Part shown: positions 5,107 through 12,784 of the stretch, piece by piece
How the letters are laid out: each line of letters begins with the position of its first letter
Position numbering within the stretch: the stretch's first letter is position 1
Origin: an uncultured Selenomonadaceae bacterium
GTDB lineage: Bacteria; Bacillota; Negativicutes; Selenomonadales; Selenomonadaceae
DNA length: 14,095 nucleotides
Reading direction: 5' to 3'
Assembly (NCBI GenBank): GCA_902782705.1
Contig: CACZOL010000110.1
Coordinates: 1 to 14,095, forward strand
Translations under genes and position numbers: made by a program
The notes under the pieces: generated by a model
Databases searched by the model: none
What the model was told of the DNA's origin: nothing
Seen by the model: the letters and a program-made list of their open reading frames with translations, nothing else

Positions 5107-5970
5107 TCAGGCAAGGATTACATCTGCCATACGGCACATACGCGCAATCGGCTTCACGTCGTGAACGCGCACAATACTCGCACCCGACGCAACGCCGAGC
5201 ACCGCAGCCGCCCCCGTCGCCTCCATGCGTTCCTCCACGGGGAGGCCAAGCGTCGCGCCGATGAAACTTTTGCGGCTTGCGCCGAGCAAAAGCGGCCATA
5301 TCCCGCCATCCCATTCCGAAAACTCCGCAAGACGGCGAAGCACAAGGATATTGTCCTGCGCTGTCTTGCCGAATCCGATACCCGGATCGAGGATCAGTCT
5401 GTCCTCCGCCACGCCCGCTGCACGCGCGACACGTCGACTTTCCCGGAAAAATTCTTTCATGGCTTCGACGATGTCCTTTTCATACGCCGTCCCGTCCTGA
5501 TTGTGCATGACGACCACGGGCAAATCATAGCGTGCCGCGACCTCCGCCATGCGGTTCGGCTCCTCACGGTACTGCAAGCCCCAAATGTCGTTCAGGATAT
5601 GGACGCCCATTTCCGCCGCCATTGCCGCCGTCTCCGCCTTGAAGGTATCCACGGACACGGGCACGGAAATCTCCGGCAAAAGCGCCTCAAGGAAAGGACG
5701 CAGGCGATCCATCTCCTCCGCCGCCGACATCGGCACGAAACCCGGACGCGACGACTCCGCGCCCACGTCGATAATATCCGCGCCGTCCTCGACCATCTGC
5801 CGCGCGTGAGAAATCGCCTTTTCCGGCGTATTCCACTGCCCGCCGTCGGAAAACGAATCCGGCGTTACGTTCAGAATGCCCATCACGAGTGTCCGCTCGC
5901 CGAGCACCAGCCTTTTCCCGTCACGAAAACGATATTCGCGTCGCGCGCGCTTTATCGCCCCTTTATGCAT
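5107..5970 (-). CDS. folP: dihydropteroate synthase
   Basis: It condenses 6-hydroxymethyl-dihydropterin pyrophosphate with p-aminobenzoate to give dihydropteroate, and is the sulfonamide target. 287 residues in a TIM barrel. Motifs: MGILNVTPDSFSDGG (30-44), GAESSRPG (70-77), VDTFKAE (108-113 region), HILNDIWG (124-131), ILDPGIGFGKT (193-203), GASRKSFIG (230-238) and RVHD (268-271). Nothing diagnostic is missing. The ribosome site AAGGAGG is 10 bases before the ATG, and an extended -10 promoter lies at 6000-6008. It is the first gene of the fol unit; folE, folC and folA are not in the window. Confidence 0.97.
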   Translation of the reverse strand: MHKGAIKRARREYRFRDGKRLVLGERTLVMGILNVTPDSFSDGGQWNTPEKAISHARQMVEDGADIIDVGAESSRPGFVPMSAAEEMDRLRPFLEALLPEISVPVSVDTFKAETAAMAAEMGVHILNDIWGLQYREEPNRMAEVAARYDLPVVVMHNQDGTAYEKDIVEAMKEFFRESRRVARAAGVAEDRLILDPGIGFGKTAQDNILVLRRLAEFSEWDGGIWPLLLGASRKSFIGATLGLPVEERMEATGAAAVLGVASGASIVRVHDVKPIARMCRMADVILA

Positions 5971-5999
5971 TCGCTGTCTTCCTCCTTAACTACGATAAA

Positions 6000-6008
6000 A
6001 GTATAGCA
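6000..6008 (-). promoter_or_regulatory. extended -10 promoter of the fol operon
   Basis: The minus strand reads TGC-TATACT (6008-6000), an extended -10, with a poly-T stretch upstream and no good -35. It lies just past the mutS2 terminator and about 30 bases before the folP start codon. Confidence 0.55.
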
Positions 6009-6037
6009 AAAAAAAACATGCAAGAAAAGGAATTCAA

Positions 6038-6067
6038 GCAAAAACGCTCCGAGCCTTCGGAGCGTTT
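6038..6067 (-). terminator. mutS2 terminator
   Basis: On the minus strand AAACGCTCCGA (6067-6057) pairs with TCGGAGCGTTT (6052-6042) around a four-base loop and runs into a T tract. It closes the unit that starts at 11205. Confidence 0.9.
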
Positions 6068-6077
6068 CATAATGAAA

Positions 6078-8453
6078 TCATTTCAGCTTGACCACCGTCG
6101 CGCCGAGGCCGCCTTCGTCCATGTCGGCAATGGCGAAGGAACGGACGCTCTTATGCGCTTTCAGATATTCATGGAGCCCTTTCCGGAGCGCGCCCGTGCC
6201 TTTGCCGTGAATGACGAGAATATCCTTGAGCCCGGCGAGCTGCGCGTCGTCGATGAATTTCGCGAGAAGCTGCTCGCCCTCATCGACGAGACAGCCGCGC
6301 AAATCAATTTCCCGCCGTACCGACGCGGTCTTCGTCAAGAGCGTACCAGCGGCCATGCGCGCGCCGCGTTCCGATTCTTTCGTCTCTTTTTTCGCCCGCG
6401 CGGCAAACCGGCACGCGTCCGCCTTGACCGTCGTTTTCATCACGCCGACCTGCACGAGTATTTCCTTGCCCTTGACTTCGAGCACAGTGCCGCGCTGGTC
6501 GAGGGAAACGATATAGACCTCGTCGCCGGCCCGGAGCTTTGCGACGTCCACTTTTTCGCGATAGGCGGGATTCGACGAAAACCCTGGGCGCACCTCGTCC
6601 GCCATATCGCGCAGTCTGCCGCGCGCGTCCTGCATGGCCGCGTTTCGGCTTTTCTCGTTCTGTTCTTTGGCCTGTTCCTTCAGGCTCTGGATAATGTCCT
6701 CCGCCTCGCGCCGCGTGCGCCGCACCAACGCCGCGCTCTCATTTTTCGCGGCTTTCAGGATTTCGGTCTTCTTCCGCGCGACCTCATCTTTGAGCTTTCG
6801 CCACTTTTCTTCCAGCTCTTTCGCCCGTGCGCTCCGTTCGGCGATTTCCGCGTTACGCTCTTCATAAAGAATTTTTTCGCGTTCCAGCGCGCCGACGACT
6901 TTCTCAAACTGCGCGTGATCCTCACGAATCAGCGCCTCCGCGCGCAAAAGGATCGACTTCGCGAGCCCGAGACGCGCGCTGATGGCAAATGCGTTGCTCG
7001 CACCGGGCACGCCAAGAAGCAGCCGATACGTCGGACGCAACGTCTCCACGTCAAACTCGACGCAGGCGTTTTCAACGCCTTTTCTCGCGTAAGCAAAAGT
7101 TTTCAGCTCGGAGTAATGCGTCGTGGCGACCGTCGATACGTCGATTTCCAAAAGCCGCTCCAAGATCGCCATGGCCAGCGCTGCGCCCTCCTCGGGGTCG
7201 GTGCCCGCGCCGATTTCGTCCAGCAGCAAAAGATCGTCCCGTTCCGCCTCGTCCAAGATACGCACGATATGACCCATGTGCGAAGAAAATGTGGAAAGGC
7301 TCTGCTCTATGCTCTGCTCGTCGCCGATATCCGCAAAAATATCGCGATAGACGGTCATCTCCGCGCCGACCGCCGCCGGAATGAAAAGGCCCGACTGCGC
7401 CATCAGCGCAAGAAGTCCCAGCGTTTTCATGCTGACGGTCTTGCCGCCCGTATTCGGCCCCGTGACAAGCAGCATACGAAAATCCCCGCCGAGGGAAAGG
7501 TCGATTGGCACGACTTTTTCGTCGGCAAGCAAGGGGTGGCGCGCCTTTTCGATACGAACGCGGCCTTCACGATTCAGCTCCGGCTGCGCGGCGCGCAGTT
7601 TTCGCGCAAGCCGCGCTTTCGCAAACGCGAAGTCCAATCCCGCAAGGATTTCGAGATTGTCCTGCAGGATATCGGCGCTGCGCCCGATATCGGCAGAAAG
7701 CCCGCGCAGGATCCGCGCGACTTCCTGCCGCTCGGAAAGCGTCAGTTCCTTGATTTCGTTGTTCAGCGCGACGACTTCCATCGGCTCGATAAAAAGCGTC
7801 GCGCCTGTCGCCGATTGGTCGTGTACGATGCCGGGAATCGCGCCGCGATACTCCTGCTTGACGGGAACGACGTAGCGGTCTTCGCGGATGGTGACGATGG
7901 CGTCCTGCAAATATTTCTGCTGCGCCGTCGAATGGATTACCGACGAAAGCACGTCCTTGATCTTGCGCTGCGCCGCGCGTATTCCGCGCCGTAACTTCGC
8001 CAGCGTCAGGCTCGCGTCGTCGCGGAGCGCGCCGTGTTCGTCGATAGCGTTTTCAAGGCGGTTTTCAAGCTGTCCGAGGATTTCAAGCTGCCGTGCGCGC
8101 TCCCGAATCGTCGGCGCCAGCTCCGGCGAAAGCTCTTTGAAATACTTCTTAGCCTCCCGCGTCGCGTACAGCACGCTGACAACGTCGGACAGTTCCTCGA
8201 TTTCCAGCGTCGCCTCCATCGCCGCTTTCTTCAGCGCGACGCGAATATCGCGAATCGCGCCGAGAGGCGGCGAAGAAACGGCAAGCACGTCCCGTGCCTC
8301 CGCCGTCTCGGCAAGGCGTGCCTCGACCTCGTCAAAGTCGGACGACGGCGTGAGAGCCGCCGCTTTCTCTTTGCCGAGAAACGATCCCGCTTCCGCCGCG
8401 AGCATGGAGAGGATTTTCTCATATTCCAAAGTTCGTAATGTGTCTTCTTTCAT
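6078..8453 (-). CDS. mutS2: MutS2 family ATPase with C-terminal Smr domain
   Basis: 791 residues, typical of MutS2. Walker A GPNTGGKT is at 332-339 and LLLLDEIGAGTDP (408-420) carries Walker B and the ABC-type signature region of MutS clamps. A long coiled segment spans about 515-620. The C-terminal ~80 residues are an Smr domain with IDLRG and HGKGTGALR (from about 749). MutS2 lacks the mismatch-recognition domain of MutS. Members are known to suppress recombination and, in Bacillus, to recognise collided ribosomes and split them. The ribosome site AAGGAG lies 4 bases before the ATG and overlaps the stop codon of the upstream U32 gene, so the two are co-transcribed. It is the last gene before a strong terminator. 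Confidence 0.96.
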   Translation of the reverse strand: MKEDTLRTLEYEKILSMLAAEAGSFLGKEKAAALTPSSDFDEVEARLAETAEARDVLAVSSPPLGAIRDIRVALKKAAMEATLEIEELSDVVSVLYATREAKKYFKELSPELAPTIRERARQLEILGQLENRLENAIDEHGALRDDASLTLAKLRRGIRAAQRKIKDVLSSVIHSTAQQKYLQDAIVTIREDRYVVPVKQEYRGAIPGIVHDQSATGATLFIEPMEVVALNNEIKELTLSERQEVARILRGLSADIGRSADILQDNLEILAGLDFAFAKARLARKLRAAQPELNREGRVRIEKARHPLLADEKVVPIDLSLGGDFRMLLVTGPNTGGKTVSMKTLGLLALMAQSGLFIPAAVGAEMTVYRDIFADIGDEQSIEQSLSTFSSHMGHIVRILDEAERDDLLLLDEIGAGTDPEEGAALAMAILERLLEIDVSTVATTHYSELKTFAYARKGVENACVEFDVETLRPTYRLLLGVPGASNAFAISARLGLAKSILLRAEALIREDHAQFEKVVGALEREKILYEERNAEIAERSARAKELEEKWRKLKDEVARKKTEILKAAKNESAALVRRTRREAEDIIQSLKEQAKEQNEKSRNAAMQDARGRLRDMADEVRPGFSSNPAYREKVDVAKLRAGDEVYIVSLDQRGTVLEVKGKEILVQVGVMKTTVKADACRFAARAKKETKESERGARMAAGTLLTKTASVRREIDLRGCLVDEGEQLLAKFIDDAQLAGLKDILVIHGKGTGALRKGLHEYLKAHKSVRSFAIADMDEGGLGATVVKLK

Positions 8454-8461
8454 ATTGCTCC

Positions 8462-10969
8462 TTAAAGCACCCCGCGGAAGTAATGGCCGCGCGTAACATC
8501 CGCGTCTTCGATACGACGGGCGCGCTCTTTTTGTTCCTCCGCAAGTTCTTCGTCATAGTACATAAATTCCCGATAGGCGCGCACGATCTCGCCGATTTCC
8601 CGCGCCGTCATCGAGCGCCCGTCAATGCGCAGGCGGTCGATACCGAGCCGCGCAAACCGGCCCGCGTGCGGAAGCATACTCAAGATTTTCGAGTTCAGCA
8701 CGTGCATCTGGCAGCCCGCGTCCGTCGCAATCGGAAACAACGCGCCCGTGCGGTCTTTCAGGAAAAATCGGTCTTTTACACAGGGCGCAGAGCATTTACC
8801 GCTTCCCACATTGCCTAGAAAACTCCCGAGCGCGCAATAAGCCGAAACCATCAATTCCAGCCGCCCGTGAACGATACATTCCAACGGCAAGACGCTTTGG
8901 GGCGTCAACGCCTCGATCTGCGAAAAATTGAGCTCCGGAGAAAGCGTCGCGCGGAAAAACCCGAGATCCGCCAACGCCCGCACCGTCGATGCGTTATACG
9001 CAATCAGCGAAAAATCAGAGACGATCGGCAAGTCCGTAGCCTCCCGCACGATACGAAGCGCGCCGAGATGATGGACGTAGATTTCATCGGCGGGCGCGTC
9101 CGAACACGCACGCAAAAGCGCCGCAAAGGACGGCAGGAACGCTTCCCGCAGGATACGCGGCGTCGCAAGGGCAACAACCTTCCCTGTTTCCCGTAAAAAT
9201 TCCCAAACCGTACGATATTCGTCAGGCGTAATGACATGATGGTCATAAGCGTCGCCGCCGTAAAGCACAACTTCCGCACCCGCGTCCGCCGCCGCCCGCG
9301 CTTTTTCCGGCGTATCGGCATGAACCATCAGTTTCGGCAAAACATTTTTATCCCGCCGATAAACAGCCCGCTCCTCCCGCCGCTCCGGCAGGGAAACTTT
9401 CGCCGCCGTTTCCGCCCGTGTCGCCGCCATACGCGTGAGCCGCGCCTCGTCAAGACGTGAAAGCGCCTCGCGGCGCGTCTCATTCATCACACTCATCGGA
9501 ACCATTACGCCGTCTTCGATATCGGCGGCAAGAGATTCCATCTCGTACGGCGTCGTTCCCATGCGCGCCATCTGCGCTTCAAGGGTCTCCCGCGTCAGCG
9601 GGCGTTTTTCCGCCTGCGGACAAACATATTCGGAAACCGCTTCCGCCCTGGCGCCGTCCTTTGCCTCCGCCGCCACGCAAAACGGCTCGCCGATTGCCGC
9701 TTTCACCGCTAGACGCACCGGCGTCCTACGTTTCGGCGCACCCGTATAAGAAGCGCGCGCCTCCTCCGTCAATGCGGCGTCGTAAACGCGGAAAACGCGG
9801 TCATGGGGATGTACCGCGCGGGAAACGGGAAACGAAACCTCCTCACCCGCCGCCGCACGCTCGACTTCCCGACCGCGTGCGTCTTTCAGGTCGCGCACGG
9901 TCTCCGTCACGCGTCCGCCCGTCTTCACCCAGACGTCCGCCTGATCGCCCGCGCCGAGTGTCTCCGAAAGCTTCACCCGCGCGCGCCTTTCCCCTGCGTC
10001 ATAAGAAACGACACGGCCCACGAGCAATCCGCGATTGTTCGGGCGTTTGTCGCTCATCATTTCCTTGCCGTGATTTTTCAAAAGATACGCCGTCGTAAAA
10101 TCGCGGTTGAAAATCTGCGCAAGCCGCCGTTCCTCTTCTCGCTCTGCCGCTTCGTCCCGCACTTCTGCCAAGACGCGATCGATAGCGGCACGATACGCTG
10201 CCGTCGCCACCGCCACATATTCGGGGCGCTTCATACGGCCTTCAAGCTTCAACGACGCGACGCCCGCCACCATCAACTCCGGCAGGAGCTCAATCGTCTT
10301 CAAATCCCGCGGTGAAAGCAGATATTTCCCCGCCTTGCCTTCCAGCACATCCTCGCCGCTTTCGTCGACAAGCGCGTACGGCAGCCGGCAAGGCTGCGCA
10401 CACCGCCCCCGATTGCCGGAACGGCCGCCGATCATACTGCTCATCAGGCACTGTCCCGAATAGCAGACACAGAGCGCGCCGTGGGCGAAAACCTCTATTT
10501 CCGCGCGGCTCTCCGCACAAATCTTCCGTATCTCGTCCAAAGTCATTTCCCGCGACAGCACCACACGGGAAAAACCGAGTTCTTCCAACGCGCGAACGCC
10601 CGCAAGATTGTGCACCGTCATTTGCGTGCTCGCATGAAGAGGAAGCCCCGGAGCCGCCTCCCGCGCGAGGCGCGCCGCGCCGAGATCCTGCACGAGCACG
10701 GCGTCCGCGCCCGCGTCCTCCAAAAAACGGAAATAATCGGCAAGCGCGGAAAGCTCCGTATCGCCCACCGCCGTATTCACCGTAACATGCACCGAAACGC
10801 CGCGAAGATGCGCGTACCGGGTTGCCTCACGCAGCGCCGCCTCATCAAAATTCTCCGCGTACGCACGCGCGCCGAAGCGATTGCCCGCAAGATATACCGC
10901 ATTCGCGCCGTTTTCCACGGCGGCCGCGAGCGCTTCCCGACTGCCCGCCGGCGCCAAAAGTTCGACCAC
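8462..10969 (-). CDS. U32 family protein with DUF3656, RlhA-like, two U32 modules
   Basis: 835 residues from the preferred start. The first module begins MVELLAPAGSREAL and carries HGALCVCYSGQC and GRCAQPCR, giving cysteines 167, 169, 174, 190 and 194, the usual U32 cluster region. A DUF3656-like middle region follows. A second U32-like half has its own cysteines 712, 726, 730 and 753 (SAYCALGSFLG, GKCSAPC, DAGC). U32 proteins, once called peptidases, include RlhA and TrhP, which hydroxylate 23S rRNA or tRNA, and several bind iron-sulfur clusters; rRNA modification is therefore the best guess. The start is GTG at 10969, preceded by GGAGGG with a 6-base gap. A TTG at 10987 would overlap the upstream stop but lacks a ribosome site. 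It lies between a small membrane protein and mutS2. Confidence 0.88.
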   Translation of the reverse strand: MVELLAPAGSREALAAAVENGANAVYLAGNRFGARAYAENFDEAALREATRYAHLRGVSVHVTVNTAVGDTELSALADYFRFLEDAGADAVLVQDLGAARLAREAAPGLPLHASTQMTVHNLAGVRALEELGFSRVVLSREMTLDEIRKICAESRAEIEVFAHGALCVCYSGQCLMSSMIGGRSGNRGRCAQPCRLPYALVDESGEDVLEGKAGKYLLSPRDLKTIELLPELMVAGVASLKLEGRMKRPEYVAVATAAYRAAIDRVLAEVRDEAAEREEERRLAQIFNRDFTTAYLLKNHGKEMMSDKRPNNRGLLVGRVVSYDAGERRARVKLSETLGAGDQADVWVKTGGRVTETVRDLKDARGREVERAAAGEEVSFPVSRAVHPHDRVFRVYDAALTEEARASYTGAPKRRTPVRLAVKAAIGEPFCVAAEAKDGARAEAVSEYVCPQAEKRPLTRETLEAQMARMGTTPYEMESLAADIEDGVMVPMSVMNETRREALSRLDEARLTRMAATRAETAAKVSLPERREERAVYRRDKNVLPKLMVHADTPEKARAAADAGAEVVLYGGDAYDHHVITPDEYRTVWEFLRETGKVVALATPRILREAFLPSFAALLRACSDAPADEIYVHHLGALRIVREATDLPIVSDFSLIAYNASTVRALADLGFFRATLSPELNFSQIEALTPQSVLPLECIVHGRLELMVSAYCALGSFLGNVGSGKCSAPCVKDRFFLKDRTGALFPIATDAGCQMHVLNSKILSMLPHAGRFARLGIDRLRIDGRSMTAREIGEIVRAYREFMYYDEELAEEQKERARRIEDADVTRGHYFRGVL

Positions 10970-10983
10970 GCTGTTCCCTCCGC

Positions 10984-11205
10984 TCAATGCTTCTTCCTCT
11001 TCGCTGCGCGCTTCGCCCGCTTTTCCCGTTCCTGCTTCTCACGTTCCTTCTCCGCCTCGTAAGCCGCCTTTTCTTCCTCCAAGGCTTTCTTGCGCGCCCG
11101 GCTCTCACGAAACAGGATCACAAGCCCGATGGTGGAAAGAATCGCCGCCACCACATACAGCGCCATATATTCCGGATCAAGCTCCATACTTCCTAAAAAA
11201 CTCAT
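10984..11205 (-). CDS. small membrane-anchored coiled-coil protein, unknown function
   Basis: 73 residues. One membrane segment spans about residues 14-32 (ALYVVAAILSTIGLVILF). The remaining ~40 residues are almost all lysine, arginine, glutamate and alanine, predicting a highly charged helix in the cytoplasm and ending KRAAKRKKH. There is no cleavable signal pattern. The ATG at 11205 has GGAG 7 bases upstream; the in-frame ATG seven codons later has a poorer site. The stop lies 14 bases before the preferred start of the U32 gene. I do not recognise a family. The basic tail could bind RNA, ribosomes or acidic lipid heads, but this is speculation. Confidence 0.7.
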   Translation of the reverse strand: MSFLGSMELDPEYMALYVVAAILSTIGLVILFRESRARKKALEEEKAAYEAEKEREKQEREKRAKRAAKRKKH

Positions 11206-11225
11206 TTTCTATCTCCATTCTGAAC

Positions 11226-11253
11226 AAAAAGCCTCCCGCGATTGGAAGGCTTT
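11226..11253 (-). terminator. leader terminator (possible attenuator) upstream of the 73-aa protein gene
   Basis: On the minus strand AAAGCCTTCC (11253-11244) pairs with GGGAGGCTTT (11237-11228) around AATCGC, followed by a T tract. It lies between the candidate promoter and the first gene of the unit, 20 bases before the start codon. An upstream segment GATTGAAG (11268-11261) can pair with CTTCCAATC (11248-11240) and would break this hairpin. Confidence 0.7.
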
Positions 11254-11273
11254 ACAGTTTCTTCAATCTCTTT

Positions 11274-11279
11274 ATTATA
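11274..11279 (-). promoter_or_regulatory. candidate -10 of the promoter for the 73-aa protein-U32-mutS2 unit
   Basis: A perfect TATAAT on the minus strand (11279-11274) sits after the scpB terminator and before the leader hairpin. No convincing -35 appears 16-18 bases upstream (GGATTT at 17), so an activator or a weak promoter is possible. Confidence 0.5.
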
Positions 11280-11334
11280 TCGCAAATTAGCGGGGAAAAT
11301 CCATAAAAATCTAACACGCATAGATTGAAATACA

Positions 11335-11382
11335 TTTTAAAAATGAGCGCCGCAAAAAGAATTATGTCTTCTTGCGACGCCC
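11335..11382 (-). terminator. terminator of the trpS-scpA-scpB operon
   Basis: On the minus strand a 15-bp stem pairs GGGCGTCGCAAGAAG (11382-11368) with CTTTTTGCGGCGCTC (11359-11345), including three wobble pairs, with an 8-base loop and ATTTTTA after it. T residues also follow on the plus strand. Confidence 0.85.
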
Positions 11383-11412
11383 TTTTTCTGTTTCAACGTC
11401 TTTTCTTCCGTT

Positions 11413-12000
11413 TTATAGCAAAGATCCTTCTTCGTTTTCCTCTGTTTCCTCGTCAAACGGCAGGGAAATCTGCTCCACGTCCGGCTCGGGCAGGACGGGC
11501 AAATCATCCAACGTTTTCAGTCCAAACGCGCGCAAAAACGTCTCTGTCGTCCCGTACTGGATTGGCTTGCCTACGACGTCTTTACGTCCGACCTCCGTGA
11601 TGAGTTCCCGCGCGACGAGCTGCGCCAGCACTCGTTCCGCGTGATGTACGCCGCGTATCTGCTCGATTTCCAGCTTCGTCACCGGCTGCTTGAACGCGAT
11701 GATGGAAAGCGTCTCCAGCGCCGCCTTCGACAATCGCCGGTTGGTTTCCTGCGACAGTCGCTCGACATACGAAAAATGCTCGGGCCGCGTAACAAGCTGC
11801 CAGCCGCCCGCCGTCTCTTGCAGCATCAGGCCGCTGCCGCGCTCAGAAAGCGCCGCGCCGAGCTCGTCCAAGAGCGCACGCACTGACGCCGCGTCCGTCT
11901 GCAAAATTTCCCGAAGCTGCTCCTCGGACAGCGGATCGCCGCCCGCGAAGAGCACAGCTTCCAAAGCTCCCCGTAGTTCCGTCAAAATCTCAATCCTCAC
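11413..12000 (-). CDS. scpB: segregation and condensation protein B
   Basis: It binds ScpA and the SMC ATPase to form the bacterial condensin that compacts and separates the chromosome. 195 residues forming two winged-helix domains: EAVLFAGGDPLSEEQL near the start, and the conserved LSKAALETLSIIAFKQPVTKLEIEQIRGV in the second. The acidic C-tail is usual. The GTG start at 12000 overlaps scpA by 11 bases but has no good ribosome site. A TTG at 11985, with GAGG about 9 bases upstream, would give a protein starting MTELRGALEAVLF, more typical of the family; either start is possible. Confidence 0.95.
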   Translation of the reverse strand: MRIEILTELRGALEAVLFAGGDPLSEEQLREILQTDAASVRALLDELGAALSERGSGLMLQETAGGWQLVTRPEHFSYVERLSQETNRRLSKAALETLSIIAFKQPVTKLEIEQIRGVHHAERVLAQLVARELITEVGRKDVVGKPIQYGTTETFLRAFGLKTLDDLPVLPEPDVEQISLPFDEETEENEEGSLL

Positions 12001-12784
12001 TCACGGAAGCACCGATTTCTTCCTCGCTTCCTATCCCCGCAGCGCCGTCGACGCCTTCGCGAAGCTCCACCCGAATCGGCGCAAAAAGAGCCGGCTGGCG
12101 GACAAGGATCATGCGCCGCCGAATCAATTCCAATAAGGCGAGAAACGTCGCCACCAATTCGTCGCGCGTTCCTTCCTCGAACAAATCCTCAAAGTCCGCC
12201 GCGCCGTCCCGCGCCGCCAAAAGGCGCGCGACAATCAACTGCATCTGGTCCTCGACGCGATACTCGTCATGCGCGACAATCGCTTCGGGAATCGTCAGCT
12301 CGTGCTTGACTGCGAGCACCTTGCGAAACGCTTCCCAAAGCGCCTGCGCCGAAAGCCCCGCCGGAGGCGCAAGCTTTGCCGGGAACTCCGTCGGCGCACG
12401 CCCGACATACCGCCCCGCGTCCTCCGCACGCTCCGCCATCGCAAGACTTACTTTTTTGTAGCGCTGGTACTCGACAATGCGCTGCACCAGTTCTTCGCGC
12501 GGGTCGATTCCCTCGTCCTCCGACGTCTCTTTCGGCGGTTTCGGCAGCATCATGCGCGACTTGATCAAAAGCAGCGTCGCCGCCATCACGAGGAATTCGC
12601 TCGCCACTTCGATATTGAACTCGCGCATGGCCGCCAGATAGGCCATGTATTGTTCTGTCAGCGCCGCGATGGGAATATCGTAAATGTCGATTTTATTGAC
12701 TTGTATCAGGTGCATCAAAAGCTCCATCGGCCCCTCGAAGGCGTCGAGCTTCACCTGATATTCCGCCGCGCGCCCGTCAGGCAA
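11990..12784 (-). CDS. scpA: segregation and condensation protein A
   Basis: Kleisin subunit of the SMC-ScpAB complex. 264 residues. The opening YQVKLDAFEGPMELLMHLIQ is the classic kleisin N-terminus, followed by DIYDIPIAALTEQYM and the EFLVMAATLLLIKSRMMLP helix that contacts the SMC neck. The C-terminal winged helix (roughly 190-240) contains the segment TFLALLELIRRRMI. The start is TTG at 12784, with GAGG about 9 bases upstream, inside the end of trpS (8-base overlap); a GTG at 12754 would drop ten residues but has a weaker site. It overlaps scpB, so translation of trpS-scpA-scpB is probably coupled. Confidence 0.95.
   Translation of the reverse strand: MPDGRAAEYQVKLDAFEGPMELLMHLIQVNKIDIYDIPIAALTEQYMAYLAAMREFNIEVASEFLVMAATLLLIKSRMMLPKPPKETSEDEGIDPREELVQRIVEYQRYKKVSLAMAERAEDAGRYVGRAPTEFPAKLAPPAGLSAQALWEAFRKVLAVKHELTIPEAIVAHDEYRVEDQMQLIVARLLAARDGAADFEDLFEEGTRDELVATFLALLELIRRRMILVRQPALFAPIRVELREGVDGAAGIGSEEEIGASVSED

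Noticed and set aside
5889..7994. 701-codon plus-strand open frame opposite folP and mutS2
   Set aside because: It spans two real genes and their terminator in antisense, and its composition is that of reversed coding sequence (Arg, Phe, His rich).
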